A stretch of 14,021 bases of DNA from Rhodobiaceae bacterium. Its GTDB lineage: Bacteria; Pseudomonadota; Alphaproteobacteria; Parvibaculales; Parvibaculaceae. A model generated the notes under the pieces. The model was not told where the DNA came from. It saw nothing but the letters and a program-made list of their open reading frames with translations, and did no database searches. The stretch covers positions 1 to 14,021 of the forward strand of contig DAIEIL010000114.1 in the NCBI GenBank assembly GCA_027352645.1, in the 5' to 3' direction. Position numbers and translations under genes: made by a program. This document shows, piece by piece, positions 1 through 7,369 of the stretch. The first letter of the stretch is position 1. The number at the start of each line of letters is the position of its first letter.

Positions 1-20
1 GCCAAGGCCGAGTCGCGCCG

Positions 21-52
21 CCGGAAGCGCCCCCTTTGGAGGGGGATTCCGG
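21..52. terminator. Hairpin downstream of the flavin monooxygenase gene
   Basis: This is an imperfect inverted repeat. CCGGAA (21-26) pairs with TTCCGG (47-52), and CCCCCT (30-35) pairs with AGGGGG (40-45) around a TTGG loop, with a small internal bulge between the two stems. It lies 22 bases beyond the monooxygenase stop codon, which is where a terminator would sit. Neither strand has a T run after the stem, so intrinsic termination is an inference from position and stem strength only. Confidence 0.4.
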
Positions 53-74
53 CGGCGGAATGCGTGTTTCAGAC

Positions 75-1382
75 TCAGAATTCCCTGAGCGTGTCCTTGA
101 GCAGCGTCCTGGTATAGGCGGTGCGGGTCAGGCCGCGCTTCTGAAGGGCGGGGACGAGGCCTTCCGTGATCTCGATGAGATATTTCCGGTTGATCCGGTT
201 CGAGGGCGCGGTGATGAGGAAGCCGTCGCCGCCTACAGCCTCCATGGCCTCGCCCATCTTGTCGGCGACTTCGTCCGGCGTGCCGACAAGCTCGATCGAG
301 GAGGAATTGCCGCCCTCGATGGTCAATTGACGTAGCGTCTTGTTGCTTCCCCACTGCATGAACTTGTCGAGCGAGCCCTGCTCGCCATTGGTTGTGAGTT
401 TGTAGGGGAGTGGCTTGTCGAGGTCGAAGGGCGAGAAATCGACCTCGGTGAAGGAGCCGTAAAGCGCCAGCGCCCGCTTGAGGAAGAGATCGGAGTGGAG
501 GAGGCGTTCGTGCTTGGCACGAGCTTCCTCACTCGTTTCGCCGATGGTGGGGGCGATCAGGAAGAGGACCTTGATGTCGTCCGGGTTGCGTCCTGCCTCG
601 ACGGCTTTGGCGCGCACGTCGTCGCGATAGGCCTTCATGCCCTCGACGCCGTTCGCGACCGCGATGATCGAATCGGCATGTTTGCCCGCGAAGGCGCGGC
701 CGCGCGGCGAGCCGCCGGCCTGGAGATAGGTCGGCTTTCCCTGCGGGCAGCGCACGGTGTTCAGCGGCCCGCGCGAGCTGAAATATTTGCCCTTGAAGTG
801 GATCGGACGGACCTTGGTGAAGTCGGCATAGGTGTCCGTCTCGTAGTCGCGGACGACGGCGTCTTCGTCCCAGCTGCCGAAGAGCTGGTTGACGAGTTCC
901 ACATATTCATCGGCCATCTCGTAGCGCAATTCGCGCGGCGGCAGCTTGTCCATGCCGAAATTCTGCGCCGCCAGGTCTTCGCCCGAGGTCACGATGTTCC
1001 AGCCGAAGCGGCCATGCGCAATGTGGTCGAGCGTGGCGCAGAGCCGCGCCAGCAGGAAAGGCGGATAGGCCATGGTGGAAAGCGTTGCGATGACGCCGAG
1101 ATTCTTTGTGGCCGAACCGATCAGCGCGGCGAGCGGCGCCGGATCGTGCTTTGGCGCCATGATCGCCCACTTCAGATAAGCCTCGGTGCTGTGCTGATAA
1201 ACGTCGGACAGCATCAATGTGTCTTCGAGCATCAGGAAGTCAAAGCAGGCGCGTTCGAGTTGCTTTGCCATGTCGACATAGAAGTCGCCGTCCCACGGCA
1301 TACCGCTCGAATGGAACTGCGCGTTCCATTCGTCGACGCCGAAATTCGTGAACCAACCAAGATGAAAACGCTTGTCCGACAT
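75..1382 (-). CDS. LLM-class flavin-dependent monooxygenase, NtaA/SnaA/DszA group
   Basis: This 435-residue protein belongs to the bacterial luciferase-like superfamily. It most resembles the NtaA/SnaA/DszA (nitrilotriacetate, pristinamycin and dibenzothiophene-sulfone monooxygenase) branch. Such enzymes use FMNH2 supplied by a separate flavin reductase, plus O2, to oxidise C-N or C-S compounds; no reductase gene lies in the window. Visible family marks are GRFGWNIVTS (residues 124-133), QAGGSPRGRAFA (221-232) and a late 'VGTPDEVADKM' segment. There is no signal peptide, so it should be cytoplasmic. I chose the ATG at 1382 because GAGGG lies 5 bases upstream of it; a TTG four codons earlier is less likely. 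The divergent LysR gene next to it is the obvious candidate regulator. The substrate cannot be told from sequence; organosulfur or amine compounds are the family's usual range. Confidence 0.92.
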   Translation of the reverse strand: MSDKRFHLGWFTNFGVDEWNAQFHSSGMPWDGDFYVDMAKQLERACFDFLMLEDTLMLSDVYQHSTEAYLKWAIMAPKHDPAPLAALIGSATKNLGVIATLSTMAYPPFLLARLCATLDHIAHGRFGWNIVTSGEDLAAQNFGMDKLPPRELRYEMADEYVELVNQLFGSWDEDAVVRDYETDTYADFTKVRPIHFKGKYFSSRGPLNTVRCPQGKPTYLQAGGSPRGRAFAGKHADSIIAVANGVEGMKAYRDDVRAKAVEAGRNPDDIKVLFLIAPTIGETSEEARAKHERLLHSDLFLKRALALYGSFTEVDFSPFDLDKPLPYKLTTNGEQGSLDKFMQWGSNKTLRQLTIEGGNSSSIELVGTPDEVADKMGEAMEAVGGDGFLITAPSNRINRKYLIEITEGLVPALQKRGLTRTAYTRTLLKDTLREF

Positions 1383-1387
1383 CGAAA

Positions 1388-1392
1388 CCCTC
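1388..1392 (-). promoter_or_regulatory. Ribosome binding site that sets the monooxygenase start
   Basis: GAGGG on the minus strand, 5 bases before the ATG at 1382. It favours that ATG over the upstream in-frame TTG at 1394. Confidence 0.6.
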
Positions 1393-1415
1393 AAGTGAAC
1401 GATACGCAGTTACAG

Positions 1416-1452
1416 AAAAAGCATGTCGGCGGTTCCGTTGCTTGAAAAGCAT
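1416..1452. promoter_or_regulatory. Candidate LysR operator in the divergent gap
   Basis: The 123-base gap between the monooxygenase and the LysR gene holds a small palindrome, TGCTT-GAA-AAGCA (1439-1451), and a direct repeat AAAAAGCAT (1416-1424) / GAAAAGCAT (1444-1452). LysR regulators usually bind dyad sites between themselves and a divergent target. The placement fits, but the symmetry is short and a chance match cannot be excluded. I see no clear -35/-10 pair here. Confidence 0.3.
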
Positions 1453-1493
1453 CAAATTGTTTGCGAATCTCTGCCTTAAAGGTATCGGTCGAA

Positions 1494-1499
1494 AAGGGG
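1494..1499 (+). promoter_or_regulatory. Ribosome binding site that sets the LysR start
   Basis: AAGGGG, 6 bases before the GTG at 1506. It favours that start over the in-frame TTG at 1461, which would add 15 residues with no counterpart in LysR N-termini. Confidence 0.55.
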
Positions 1500-1505
1500 T
1501 TCTCC

Positions 1506-2402
1506 GTGCTTCATTCGCGGCTGTTGCGCTATCTCGACGAGGTTGCCCGCAGCGGCTCGATCCGCAAGGCGGGGCACAATCTCAATATCGCGGCGCCTGC
1601 CATCAACCGGCAGATACTGGCGCTGGAACAGGAGCTCGGCACGCCGATCTTCGAGCGCCACCCGCGCAAGATGGTGCTGACGGCGGCGGGCGAAATCCTG
1701 ATCGATCATGTGCGCCAGACATTGCGCGCCATGGACCGCACGCAAAGCGCCATCGAGGAATTGAAGGGACTGCGCCGCGGCGAAATCTCGCTCGCCATGG
1801 TGAGCGGCCTTGCCGCCACGCTGACGCCGCTCGCAATCGCAAAGTTTCGCGAGGCGCACCCGCGGGTGAAGATTAATGTGGCGCTGGTCGACGAGCCGGA
1901 AATCCTCAAGCGTCTTTCGGCGGGGGAGGCGGATCTGGGCCTTGCCTTCGATCTCAAGCTCGGCGCGCGGGTGCAGCTTCTCGCATCTACGCCATCGCGG
2001 CTCGGCGTGGTGGTGAGCCCGCGCCATCCGCTGGCATCCAGGGCGTCTCTGCGCGTCAGCGATTGCGTGGGTTACGCGCTTTGCATTCCCGATCGCAGCA
2101 TGACCATGCGGACGCATATCGACGCCGTTTTCGCGGAAGCTTCGATCGAGCCCGAACCGGTCATCGAGACAAATGCAATCGAGGTCATGCGGCACATGGC
2201 GATGACGGAAAACTGCGTGACATTCCTCAGCCAGTTCGATGTGCATTTCGAACGGGCGAATGGACAGCTTGTCTATGTTCCGTTGAAGGGGCTGAAGCTT
2301 CCGCCGGAAGTCTTGATGCTCGTCGGCAACGCGCGGCGGATCACGCCGCTGGCGCGGACGATGACGGAAAACTTCAAGGAGGTGATGGAGACGCTGAGAT
2401 AG
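1506..2402 (+). CDS. LysR-family transcriptional regulator
   Basis: This is a 298-residue LysR-type regulator of normal family length. The N-terminal winged helix-turn-helix covers about residues 1-60 (LLRYLDEVARSGSIRKAG, then 'PAINRQILALEQELGTPIFER' and 'VLTAAGEIL'), followed by the linker helix and a periplasmic-binding-protein-like effector domain (about 90-290). The GTG start is chosen for its AAGGGG site 6 bases upstream and because the protein then begins right at the DNA-binding domain. It is divergent from the flavin monooxygenase, the usual arrangement for a LysR regulator and its target, so it probably controls that gene and itself. The effector is unknown. Its stop codon sits in the loop of an 11-bp hairpin. 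Confidence 0.95.
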   Translation: MLHSRLLRYLDEVARSGSIRKAGHNLNIAAPAINRQILALEQELGTPIFERHPRKMVLTAAGEILIDHVRQTLRAMDRTQSAIEELKGLRRGEISLAMVSGLAATLTPLAIAKFREAHPRVKINVALVDEPEILKRLSAGEADLGLAFDLKLGARVQLLASTPSRLGVVVSPRHPLASRASLRVSDCVGYALCIPDRSMTMRTHIDAVFAEASIEPEPVIETNAIEVMRHMAMTENCVTFLSQFDVHFERANGQLVYVPLKGLKLPPEVLMLVGNARRITPLARTMTENFKEVMETLR

Positions 2403-2411
2403 CGTCTCCAT
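2385..2411. terminator. Hairpin spanning the LysR stop codon, between convergent genes
   Basis: A perfect 11-bp inverted repeat, ATGGAGACGCT (2385-2395) and AGCGTCTCCAT (2401-2411), with loop GAGAT. The TAG stop of the LysR gene (2400-2402) overlaps the loop and right arm. It lies 14 bases past the smc stop on the other strand, so it could serve both convergent transcripts. No T tract follows on either side, so a terminator role is inferred from symmetry and position. Confidence 0.5.
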
Positions 2412-2424
2412 GAGCGATTGAAGA

Positions 2425-5400
2425 TCAGGAGGCTTCGAGGAAACGCTCGGCGCGTTCGAGGTCGACCGAGACGAGCGTCGAGACGCCGCGTTCCTGCATG
2501 GTGACGCCGAAGAGGCGGCTCATGCGGGCCATGGTCAGCGCATGGTGGGTGATGATGAGGAAGCGGGTATCCGTCGTTCGCGTCATCTCCTCCATCAGGT
2601 CGCAGAACCGCTCGACATTGGCGTCGTCGAGCGGCGCGTCGACTTCGTCCAGCACGCAGATCGGTGAGGGGTTCGTGAGGAACACCGCGAAGATCAGCGA
2701 CATGGCTGTCAGCGCCTGCTCGCCGCCTGAAAGCAGCGACATGACCTGAAGGCGCTTGCCCGGAGGACGCGCATAGATTTCGAGGCCGGCTTCCAGCGGG
2801 TCTTCGGATTCGGTGAGCTTCAGATGGGCTTCGCCGCCGCCGAAGAGATGCGTGAAGAGGCGTGAGAAATTCGAGTTCACCTTCTCGAAAGCTTCGAGCA
2901 TGCGCTCACGGCCTTCGCGGTTGAGGCTGCCGATGCCCTGACGCAGCTTCGCGATGGCGCTGACGAGGTCTTCACGCTCGGTTGTCATGGTTTCGAGCTG
3001 TTCGGTCAGTTCGCGCGATTCTTCTTCGGCGCGCAGGTTCACGCCGCCAAGGCTTTCGCGCTCGCGCTTCAGGCGATCGAGCTTCGCGTCGATCTGTTCG
3101 ACGGTCGGCAGTTCCGTGCCTTCCTCGAGATTGGCCTGTGCAAGCGCTTGCGCCGGTTCGCATTCGAGCACTTCGCGCACGCGCGCTTCAGATTCAGCGA
3201 GGCGTTCACGCGCGCCTTCGACGAGGCCGTCGATGCGGGCGCGTTCCTCGCGCGCCTCGCCGAGATGGGCCTGGAATTCACGGGCGAGCTTCGCGCATTC
3301 GGAGAGGCGGCGTTCGGCTTCTGCCAGCGCATCGGCGGCAGCGCCGCGCGCGGCTTCGGCTTCGCCGATGAGGTCGAGCAGCGCGTGACGCTTTACCTCG
3401 ATCTCAGCGGGTACGCCTTCGAGTGCCTGCAACTCGCCAAGCGCTTCATCCTGACGTTCTTCGAGCGTCGCGATCTGGCGCTGCGCGTTCGCGGCGCGGC
3501 TCTCCCACTGGGTGCGGTCCTGCGCGATGGTGGCGAGACGGCGCGTGCGCGCTTCGGATTCGCGGCGCAGGCTTTCATGCTGGGCGCGGGCTTCGGCCAG
3601 GCCGATGCGGAGCGCGGCGACCTGATCGCGCATTTCGCTGGCGCGGATGCTCAGGTCGACGTCGGGCTGAAGCCCTGCCAGCGCCACTTCGGCTTCTTCC
3701 AGCGCGCGCGTCGCTTCGCCGTGATCGCCGGTGAGGCGCTCCTGCGCTTCCGTCAGAGCGGCGAGGCGGTTCAGCTGCGCGGAGGCCGCGCGTTCGGCGG
3801 CGGCAAGCTGTTCGCGGATGCGGTTGTGTTCGGACTGCGCGTCGCGCTGGGCGCGGCGAGCTTCCTGTTCGGCTGCTGCCGCGGTCTCCGCCATGACACG
3901 CGCTTCCTCGAAAGCGGCGCGGGCTTCGGCGGCGGTTTCGCGTGCGGCCTGAAGCTCGATCTGGAGATCGGCGAGGCGATTGCGCTGCTCGAGGCGGCGG
4001 GCGGCGGCCGTCGGCGCATCGGCCGCTGCCGTGAAGCCGTCCCAGCGCCAGAGCGCACCTTCGCGCGTGACGAGGCGCTGGCCGGGCTTGAGCTCGCGCT
4101 GCAGGCGCTTGCCGTCAGAGGCTTCGACGACGCCGATCTGAGAGAGGCGGCGCGACAGGGCTTCCGGCCCCTTCACGAATTGAGCGAGCGGCGTCGCGCC
4201 GTCGGGCAGCGAGGGCGCAAGATAAAGAGCGGGCAGCGTGTCCCAATGGACGGGCGCCGCGACATCGCCCGGCACGGCGAGATCGTCGCCAAGAGCGGCG
4301 CCGAGCGCCGTTTCATAGCCGTGGTCCACCTGAACGGCGTCGATCATCGGCGGCCAGAGATCGCTTTCGCCGCCGGTGAGCAGGTCGGCGATGGTCTTTG
4401 CCTGCGCGGCGAGATCGCCTGCATTGCGTTCGGCAAGCTGCATCGGTTCGCGGGATGCCTTTTCGGCTTCCTGCGCCATGCGGCGGGCTTCTTCCGCTTC
4501 GAGCGCGGCGCGCTCTGCTTCTTCGACGCGCTCCGCCACCATTTCGAGCTCGCTCGACTGAAGCGCGATCTCCGCCTGCTTTTCGGCGGCGTCGGAGAGC
4601 GAGGCCTGCTCCGCCGCGATCTCATCCATCTGGCGCTTCAGCCGCTCGATGCGACTACGTGCCGTTTCGATGGCGCGCTCAAGGCTCTGGCGTTCGGCGG
4701 TGAGCCGAGCGATTTCGCGGTTGAGGTTGTCGAGTTCGCCTTCGCGCGTGGCCAGAGAGCCTTGCGTCTCCTCGACGCGCATCTCGGCCATCATCTGCGC
4801 TTCGCCCTGACCGTCGGCGGCGGCGTTGAGTTCTTCCGCTTCGGCGTCGAGGCGCTGGATCGCGCTCTGCGTGTCTTCGATCAGGTGACGCTCGCGGGCG
4901 AGATCCTGTCCGATCTGGTCGAGACGCGCCGTGAGGCGCTGGGCCTCTTCGCGGGCGCGGGCTTCCTCGGCATCGAGATTGCCGCGTTCGATGGTGAGGC
5001 GGTGGAGCTTCGCCGCCTCCTGCGCTTCGGTGTCGCGCAATGATGGAAGCACGGCGGCGGCATCCGTTTCCGCAACCGAGGCGGCAGCAGCTTCGCGCGT
5101 GAGTTCGGTGACGCGCTGGTCGGTCGCAACCAGGCGATCTTCCTCGCGCTTCAAGCCTTCGACGGCCTGCGTCCATTTCAGATGAAGCTGGATCGACTCC
5201 GTCTCGCGGATCTGGCCGGAGAGGTTGCGGTAGCGCACCGCCTGCCGTGCCTGGCGCTTCAGGCTCGCGAGCTGGGATTCGAGCTGGGCCACCACGTCGT
5301 CGAGGCGGGTGAGATTGGTTTCGGCAGCCTTGAGGCGAAGCTCGGCTTCGTGGCGGCGCGTATAGAGGCCGGTGATGCCGGCTGCTTCTTCAAGAATGCG

Positions 5401-5883
5401 GCGGCGGTTGATCGGTTTCGAGGAAATGAGCTGCGCGATCTGGCCCTGGCGGACGAGGGCGGGCGAATGCGCGCCGGTCGAGGCGTCGGCGAAGAGAAGC
5501 TGCACGTCGCGCGCGCGGACTTCGCGGCCATTGATGCGATAGGTTGAGCCCTGCTCGCGCTCGATCTTGCGCGAGACTTCGATGATCTCGCAGTCGTTAT
5601 ACGCGGCGGGCGCCGAGCGGTCGGCATTGTCGATGATGAGCGTGACTTCGGCGTGGTTGCGCGCGGGGCGGCCGGCGGTACCGGCGAAGATCACGTCTTC
5701 CATGCCGGTGCCGCGCATGTTCTTGAACGAGTTCTCGCCCATCACCCAGCGCAGCGCTTCGAGCAGGTTCGACTTGCCGCACCCGTTCGGGCCCACGACG
5801 CCGGTCAGACCGGGCTCAATGATGAGGTCGGTCGGATCGACGAAGGACTTGAAGCCTGAAAGACGCAGCCGGTTGAACTTCAC
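2425..5883 (-). CDS. smc: Chromosome segregation ATPase Smc
   Basis: This is a 1152-residue SMC protein, full length for alphaproteobacteria. Smc dimers act with ScpA/ScpB to extrude DNA loops and align chromosome arms; ScpAB are not in this window. The N-terminal ATPase half has Walker A GPNGCGKSN (31-39). Two long Ala/Glu/Arg-rich coiled coils flank a compact hinge at about 500-635. The C-terminal half has the signature LLSGGEQ (1050-1056), Walker B and D-loop ICVLDEVDAPLDDAN (1075-1089) and the switch His in 'ITHH' (about 1113). The GTG start gives the canonical SMC beginning 'MKFNRLRLSGFKSF'; the frame stays open upstream but has no start codon. Same-strand genes upstream are a DsbA-like protein and a DUF721/DciA protein, probably one operon. 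A 631-residue antisense reading frame inside it is a codon-bias shadow. Confidence 0.98.
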   Translation of the reverse strand: MKFNRLRLSGFKSFVDPTDLIIEPGLTGVVGPNGCGKSNLLEALRWVMGENSFKNMRGTGMEDVIFAGTAGRPARNHAEVTLIIDNADRSAPAAYNDCEIIEVSRKIEREQGSTYRINGREVRARDVQLLFADASTGAHSPALVRQGQIAQLISSKPINRRRILEEAAGITGLYTRRHEAELRLKAAETNLTRLDDVVAQLESQLASLKRQARQAVRYRNLSGQIRETESIQLHLKWTQAVEGLKREEDRLVATDQRVTELTREAAAASVAETDAAAVLPSLRDTEAQEAAKLHRLTIERGNLDAEEARAREEAQRLTARLDQIGQDLARERHLIEDTQSAIQRLDAEAEELNAAADGQGEAQMMAEMRVEETQGSLATREGELDNLNREIARLTAERQSLERAIETARSRIERLKRQMDEIAAEQASLSDAAEKQAEIALQSSELEMVAERVEEAERAALEAEEARRMAQEAEKASREPMQLAERNAGDLAAQAKTIADLLTGGESDLWPPMIDAVQVDHGYETALGAALGDDLAVPGDVAAPVHWDTLPALYLAPSLPDGATPLAQFVKGPEALSRRLSQIGVVEASDGKRLQRELKPGQRLVTREGALWRWDGFTAAADAPTAAARRLEQRNRLADLQIELQAARETAAEARAAFEEARVMAETAAAAEQEARRAQRDAQSEHNRIREQLAAAERAASAQLNRLAALTEAQERLTGDHGEATRALEEAEVALAGLQPDVDLSIRASEMRDQVAALRIGLAEARAQHESLRRESEARTRRLATIAQDRTQWESRAANAQRQIATLEERQDEALGELQALEGVPAEIEVKRHALLDLIGEAEAARGAAADALAEAERRLSECAKLAREFQAHLGEAREERARIDGLVEGARERLAESEARVREVLECEPAQALAQANLEEGTELPTVEQIDAKLDRLKRERESLGGVNLRAEEESRELTEQLETMTTEREDLVSAIAKLRQGIGSLNREGRERMLEAFEKVNSNFSRLFTHLFGGGEAHLKLTESEDPLEAGLEIYARPPGKRLQVMSLLSGGEQALTAMSLIFAVFLTNPSPICVLDEVDAPLDDANVERFCDLMEEMTRTTDTRFLIITHHALTMARMSRLFGVTMQERGVSTLVSVDLERAERFLEAS

Positions 5884-5903
5884 GTTGATCTCGATCTTTG
5901 CTT

Positions 5904-5935
5904 GGTATTGGGCCGGATACTGAGCCGGGTACTGA
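5904..5935. repeat. Short 12-bp tandem repeat upstream of smc
   Basis: Two near-identical 12-bp units, GCCGGATACTGA (5912-5923) and GCCGGGTACTGA (5924-5935), follow a degenerate partial unit GGTATTGG (5904-5911). The repeat lies in the 76-base gap between the dsbA-like stop and the smc GTG. The unit is a multiple of three, and on the minus strand the smc frame runs through it as QYPA-QYPA-QYQA with no start codon. Confidence 0.6.
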
Positions 5936-5959
5936 ACTCGAAACTGCCGCGCGGGCCGC

Positions 5960-6706
5960 TTATTGCTGCGGTCCCGCGGGCGTCGACTCGCCGGAAGCCG
6001 GGGCGGCAGGCGCGGACTTGTCGTCGCCAGACAGCTTCTTCTTCAGCACGGCGTCGAAGTCGGCATAGGGAATGGCACCCTCGATCTTCTCGCCATTGAT
6101 GAAGAAGGTGGGCGTCGAACGCACGCCGAACTTCTGGCCGCCGCGCTCGGCAACCGTCTTCACATGGTTGAAGACAGTCTGGTCCTTCATGCAGGCTTCG
6201 AACTTCTCATCCGAGAAGCCGCCCTGCTTGGCGAGGTTCTTCAGCGCCTCCATCGGCGTGTCGACAAAGGCCCATTGCGCCTGGCTGGCGAAGAGCACCT
6301 CGATGAAGCCGAAATAGCGCTCCGGCCCCGCGCAATGCGAGAGCATGAAGGCCGCCGTCGCAATCGGATCGAAGGGGAAATCGCGCAACACGTAATAGAC
6401 CTTGCCCGTGTCGATGTAGTTCTTCTTCACCAGCGGGAAGGTGTCCTTCGAGAACTCCGCGCAATGCGAGCAGGTGAGGGACGCATATTCATAGATGGTG
6501 ATCGGGGCGTTCTTGTCGCCGAGCGTCATGTCGCCGAGCGGACCTGGCACGGCCAGTTCCTTTTCGAAGGCGGTGACCTCCTTGTCGCCGAGCGAGCCCG
6601 TATCGACGACGTCCTTGTGGCCGAAAGTCCGCCAGCCGCCATAGCCAAGCGCCGCCACGGCCAGAACAGCCACCACCGCAATCGCGATAACCCGATTTTG
6701 ATTCAC
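5960..6706 (-). CDS. Membrane-anchored DsbA-family thiol:disulfide oxidoreductase
   Basis: This 248-residue protein has an N-terminal hydrophobic anchor or signal segment (about 5-22) and then a periplasmic DsbA-like thioredoxin fold. The active site is C79-S-H-C82 in 'LTCSHCAEF', and the cis-proline loop is 'RSTPTFFINGE' with P199. Two further cysteines (C125 in 'LSHCAGPE', C172 in 'EACMKD') recur in this COG1651-type family. The tail (about 227-248) is Ala/Pro/Ser-rich and probably disordered. It likely introduces or isomerises disulfides in exported proteins. The start is GTG with GGGGA 9 bases upstream. It sits 54 bases after the DUF721 gene and 76 bases before smc, all on one strand, so co-transcription is likely although the functions differ. 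No signal-peptidase cleavage site is clear, so anchoring is more likely than release. Confidence 0.93.
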   Translation of the reverse strand: MNQNRVIAIAVVAVLAVAALGYGGWRTFGHKDVVDTGSLGDKEVTAFEKELAVPGPLGDMTLGDKNAPITIYEYASLTCSHCAEFSKDTFPLVKKNYIDTGKVYYVLRDFPFDPIATAAFMLSHCAGPERYFGFIEVLFASQAQWAFVDTPMEALKNLAKQGGFSDEKFEACMKDQTVFNHVKTVAERGGQKFGVRSTPTFFINGEKIEGAIPYADFDAVLKKKLSGDDKSAPAAPASGESTPAGPQQ

Positions 6707-6760
6707 TTTGAGCGATCCCCACTAGATGTTGAGGCATTATGGCCCTGAGCGCCGGGCCCC

Positions 6761-7318
6761 TCAATCAAACCTTTCGGTTGCGCGCCCCCGAGAATCGGCC
6801 TGCCGGGCACTTGTCCCCAGGATTCTTTGGCCCAGCCGCTCCAGCGCCGACCGGACGTCCGGCTCGGAGATGGGGGCGAGGCTGTGGATAAGCGTGTCGC
6901 GCTCGCTTTGCGTGAGCGGTCTGAATTTCTTGCGGCGGCTCTTGGGCCGGGGTGGAAGCGGCCCCTGCACGAGCTTCAGCCGTGCGACGGCCGAATATCC
7001 ATAATACCGGTTGATGCGCTCGATGATCTGCGGCTCGAGATGGCGGATTTCAAGCGCCACCGGTCCGTCGACCCGGATGGTGAGTGTCGCGCCCTCCTGG
7101 GGCCCTCGACCTTCATTGGGCATCCGGGGGAAGGCGAGCTTTTCCGGCGAGGAAAATTCGGCCAACGCCTCGCCTATGATGGCGGGCCAATGAGCGAGGA
7201 TGTGGTTCTGCCCAAAGCCGCGCTTCTTGAAGATGTCGCGCGCGATACCCGCCACCCGCGCGCCTATGGGCGGCGTTGCGTAGCGCATGGGGGCGATGGG
7301 GCGGCCATATCGGGTCAT
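6761..7318 (-). CDS. DUF721 / DciA-family protein (putative DnaB helicase loader)
   Basis: This is a 185-residue basic protein of the DUF721 family, now linked to DciA, which helps load the replicative helicase DnaB in bacteria lacking DnaC/DnaI. The family-like N-terminal part covers about 15-115, with 'ILAHWPAIIGEALAEFSSPEKLAF' and then 'LTIRVDGPVALEIRHLEPQIIERINRYYG', the typical helix followed by a KH-like beta segment. It is followed by a Lys/Arg/Pro-rich linker (about 118-134, 'PPRPKSRRKK') and a helical tail. The ATG at 7318 was chosen because upstream sequence in this frame is antisense to mutY; a second ATG lies ten codons in. It is first in the probable dciA-like / dsbA-like / smc cluster and divergent from mutY. 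Family assignment is by pattern only, so the loader role is family knowledge and not shown here. Confidence 0.85.
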   Translation of the reverse strand: MTRYGRPIAPMRYATPPIGARVAGIARDIFKKRGFGQNHILAHWPAIIGEALAEFSSPEKLAFPRMPNEGRGPQEGATLTIRVDGPVALEIRHLEPQIIERINRYYGYSAVARLKLVQGPLPPRPKSRRKKFRPLTQSERDTLIHSLAPISEPDVRSALERLGQRILGTSARQADSRGRATERFD

Positions 7319-7353
7319 GGCCGCATTCTGACTCGAAACGGCGCCGGGGGCGA

Positions 7354-7362
7354 GGGGAGGGG
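7354..7362 (+). promoter_or_regulatory. Ribosome binding site used to choose the mutY start
   Basis: GGGGAGGGG, 7 bases before the ATG at 7370. The next in-frame ATG, at 7409, has no comparable site. The purine-rich run could also be chance in GC-rich DNA. Confidence 0.45.
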
Positions 7363-7369
7363 CGATCAG

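Noticed and set aside
1476..2411. A 311-codon frame on the minus strand opposite the LysR gene
   Set aside because: It is a shadow of the LysR coding sequence with no family features.
3148..5043. A 631-codon open frame on the plus strand inside smc
   Set aside because: It is exactly antisense to the smc coiled coils, its composition is the mirror of Glu/Ala/Arg-rich codons in GC-rich DNA, it has no recognisable domain, and smc on the other strand is certain.
6741..6758. GGCCC...GGGCC inverted repeat between the DUF721 and dsbA-like genes as a terminator
   Set aside because: The stem is only 5 bp with an 8-base loop and no T tract, and it sits inside a probable operon.
6827..7369. Upstream extension of the mutY frame
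   Set aside because: It lies antisense to the DUF721/DciA gene, and MutY proteins do not carry such a domain; a good ribosome site supports starting at 7370.
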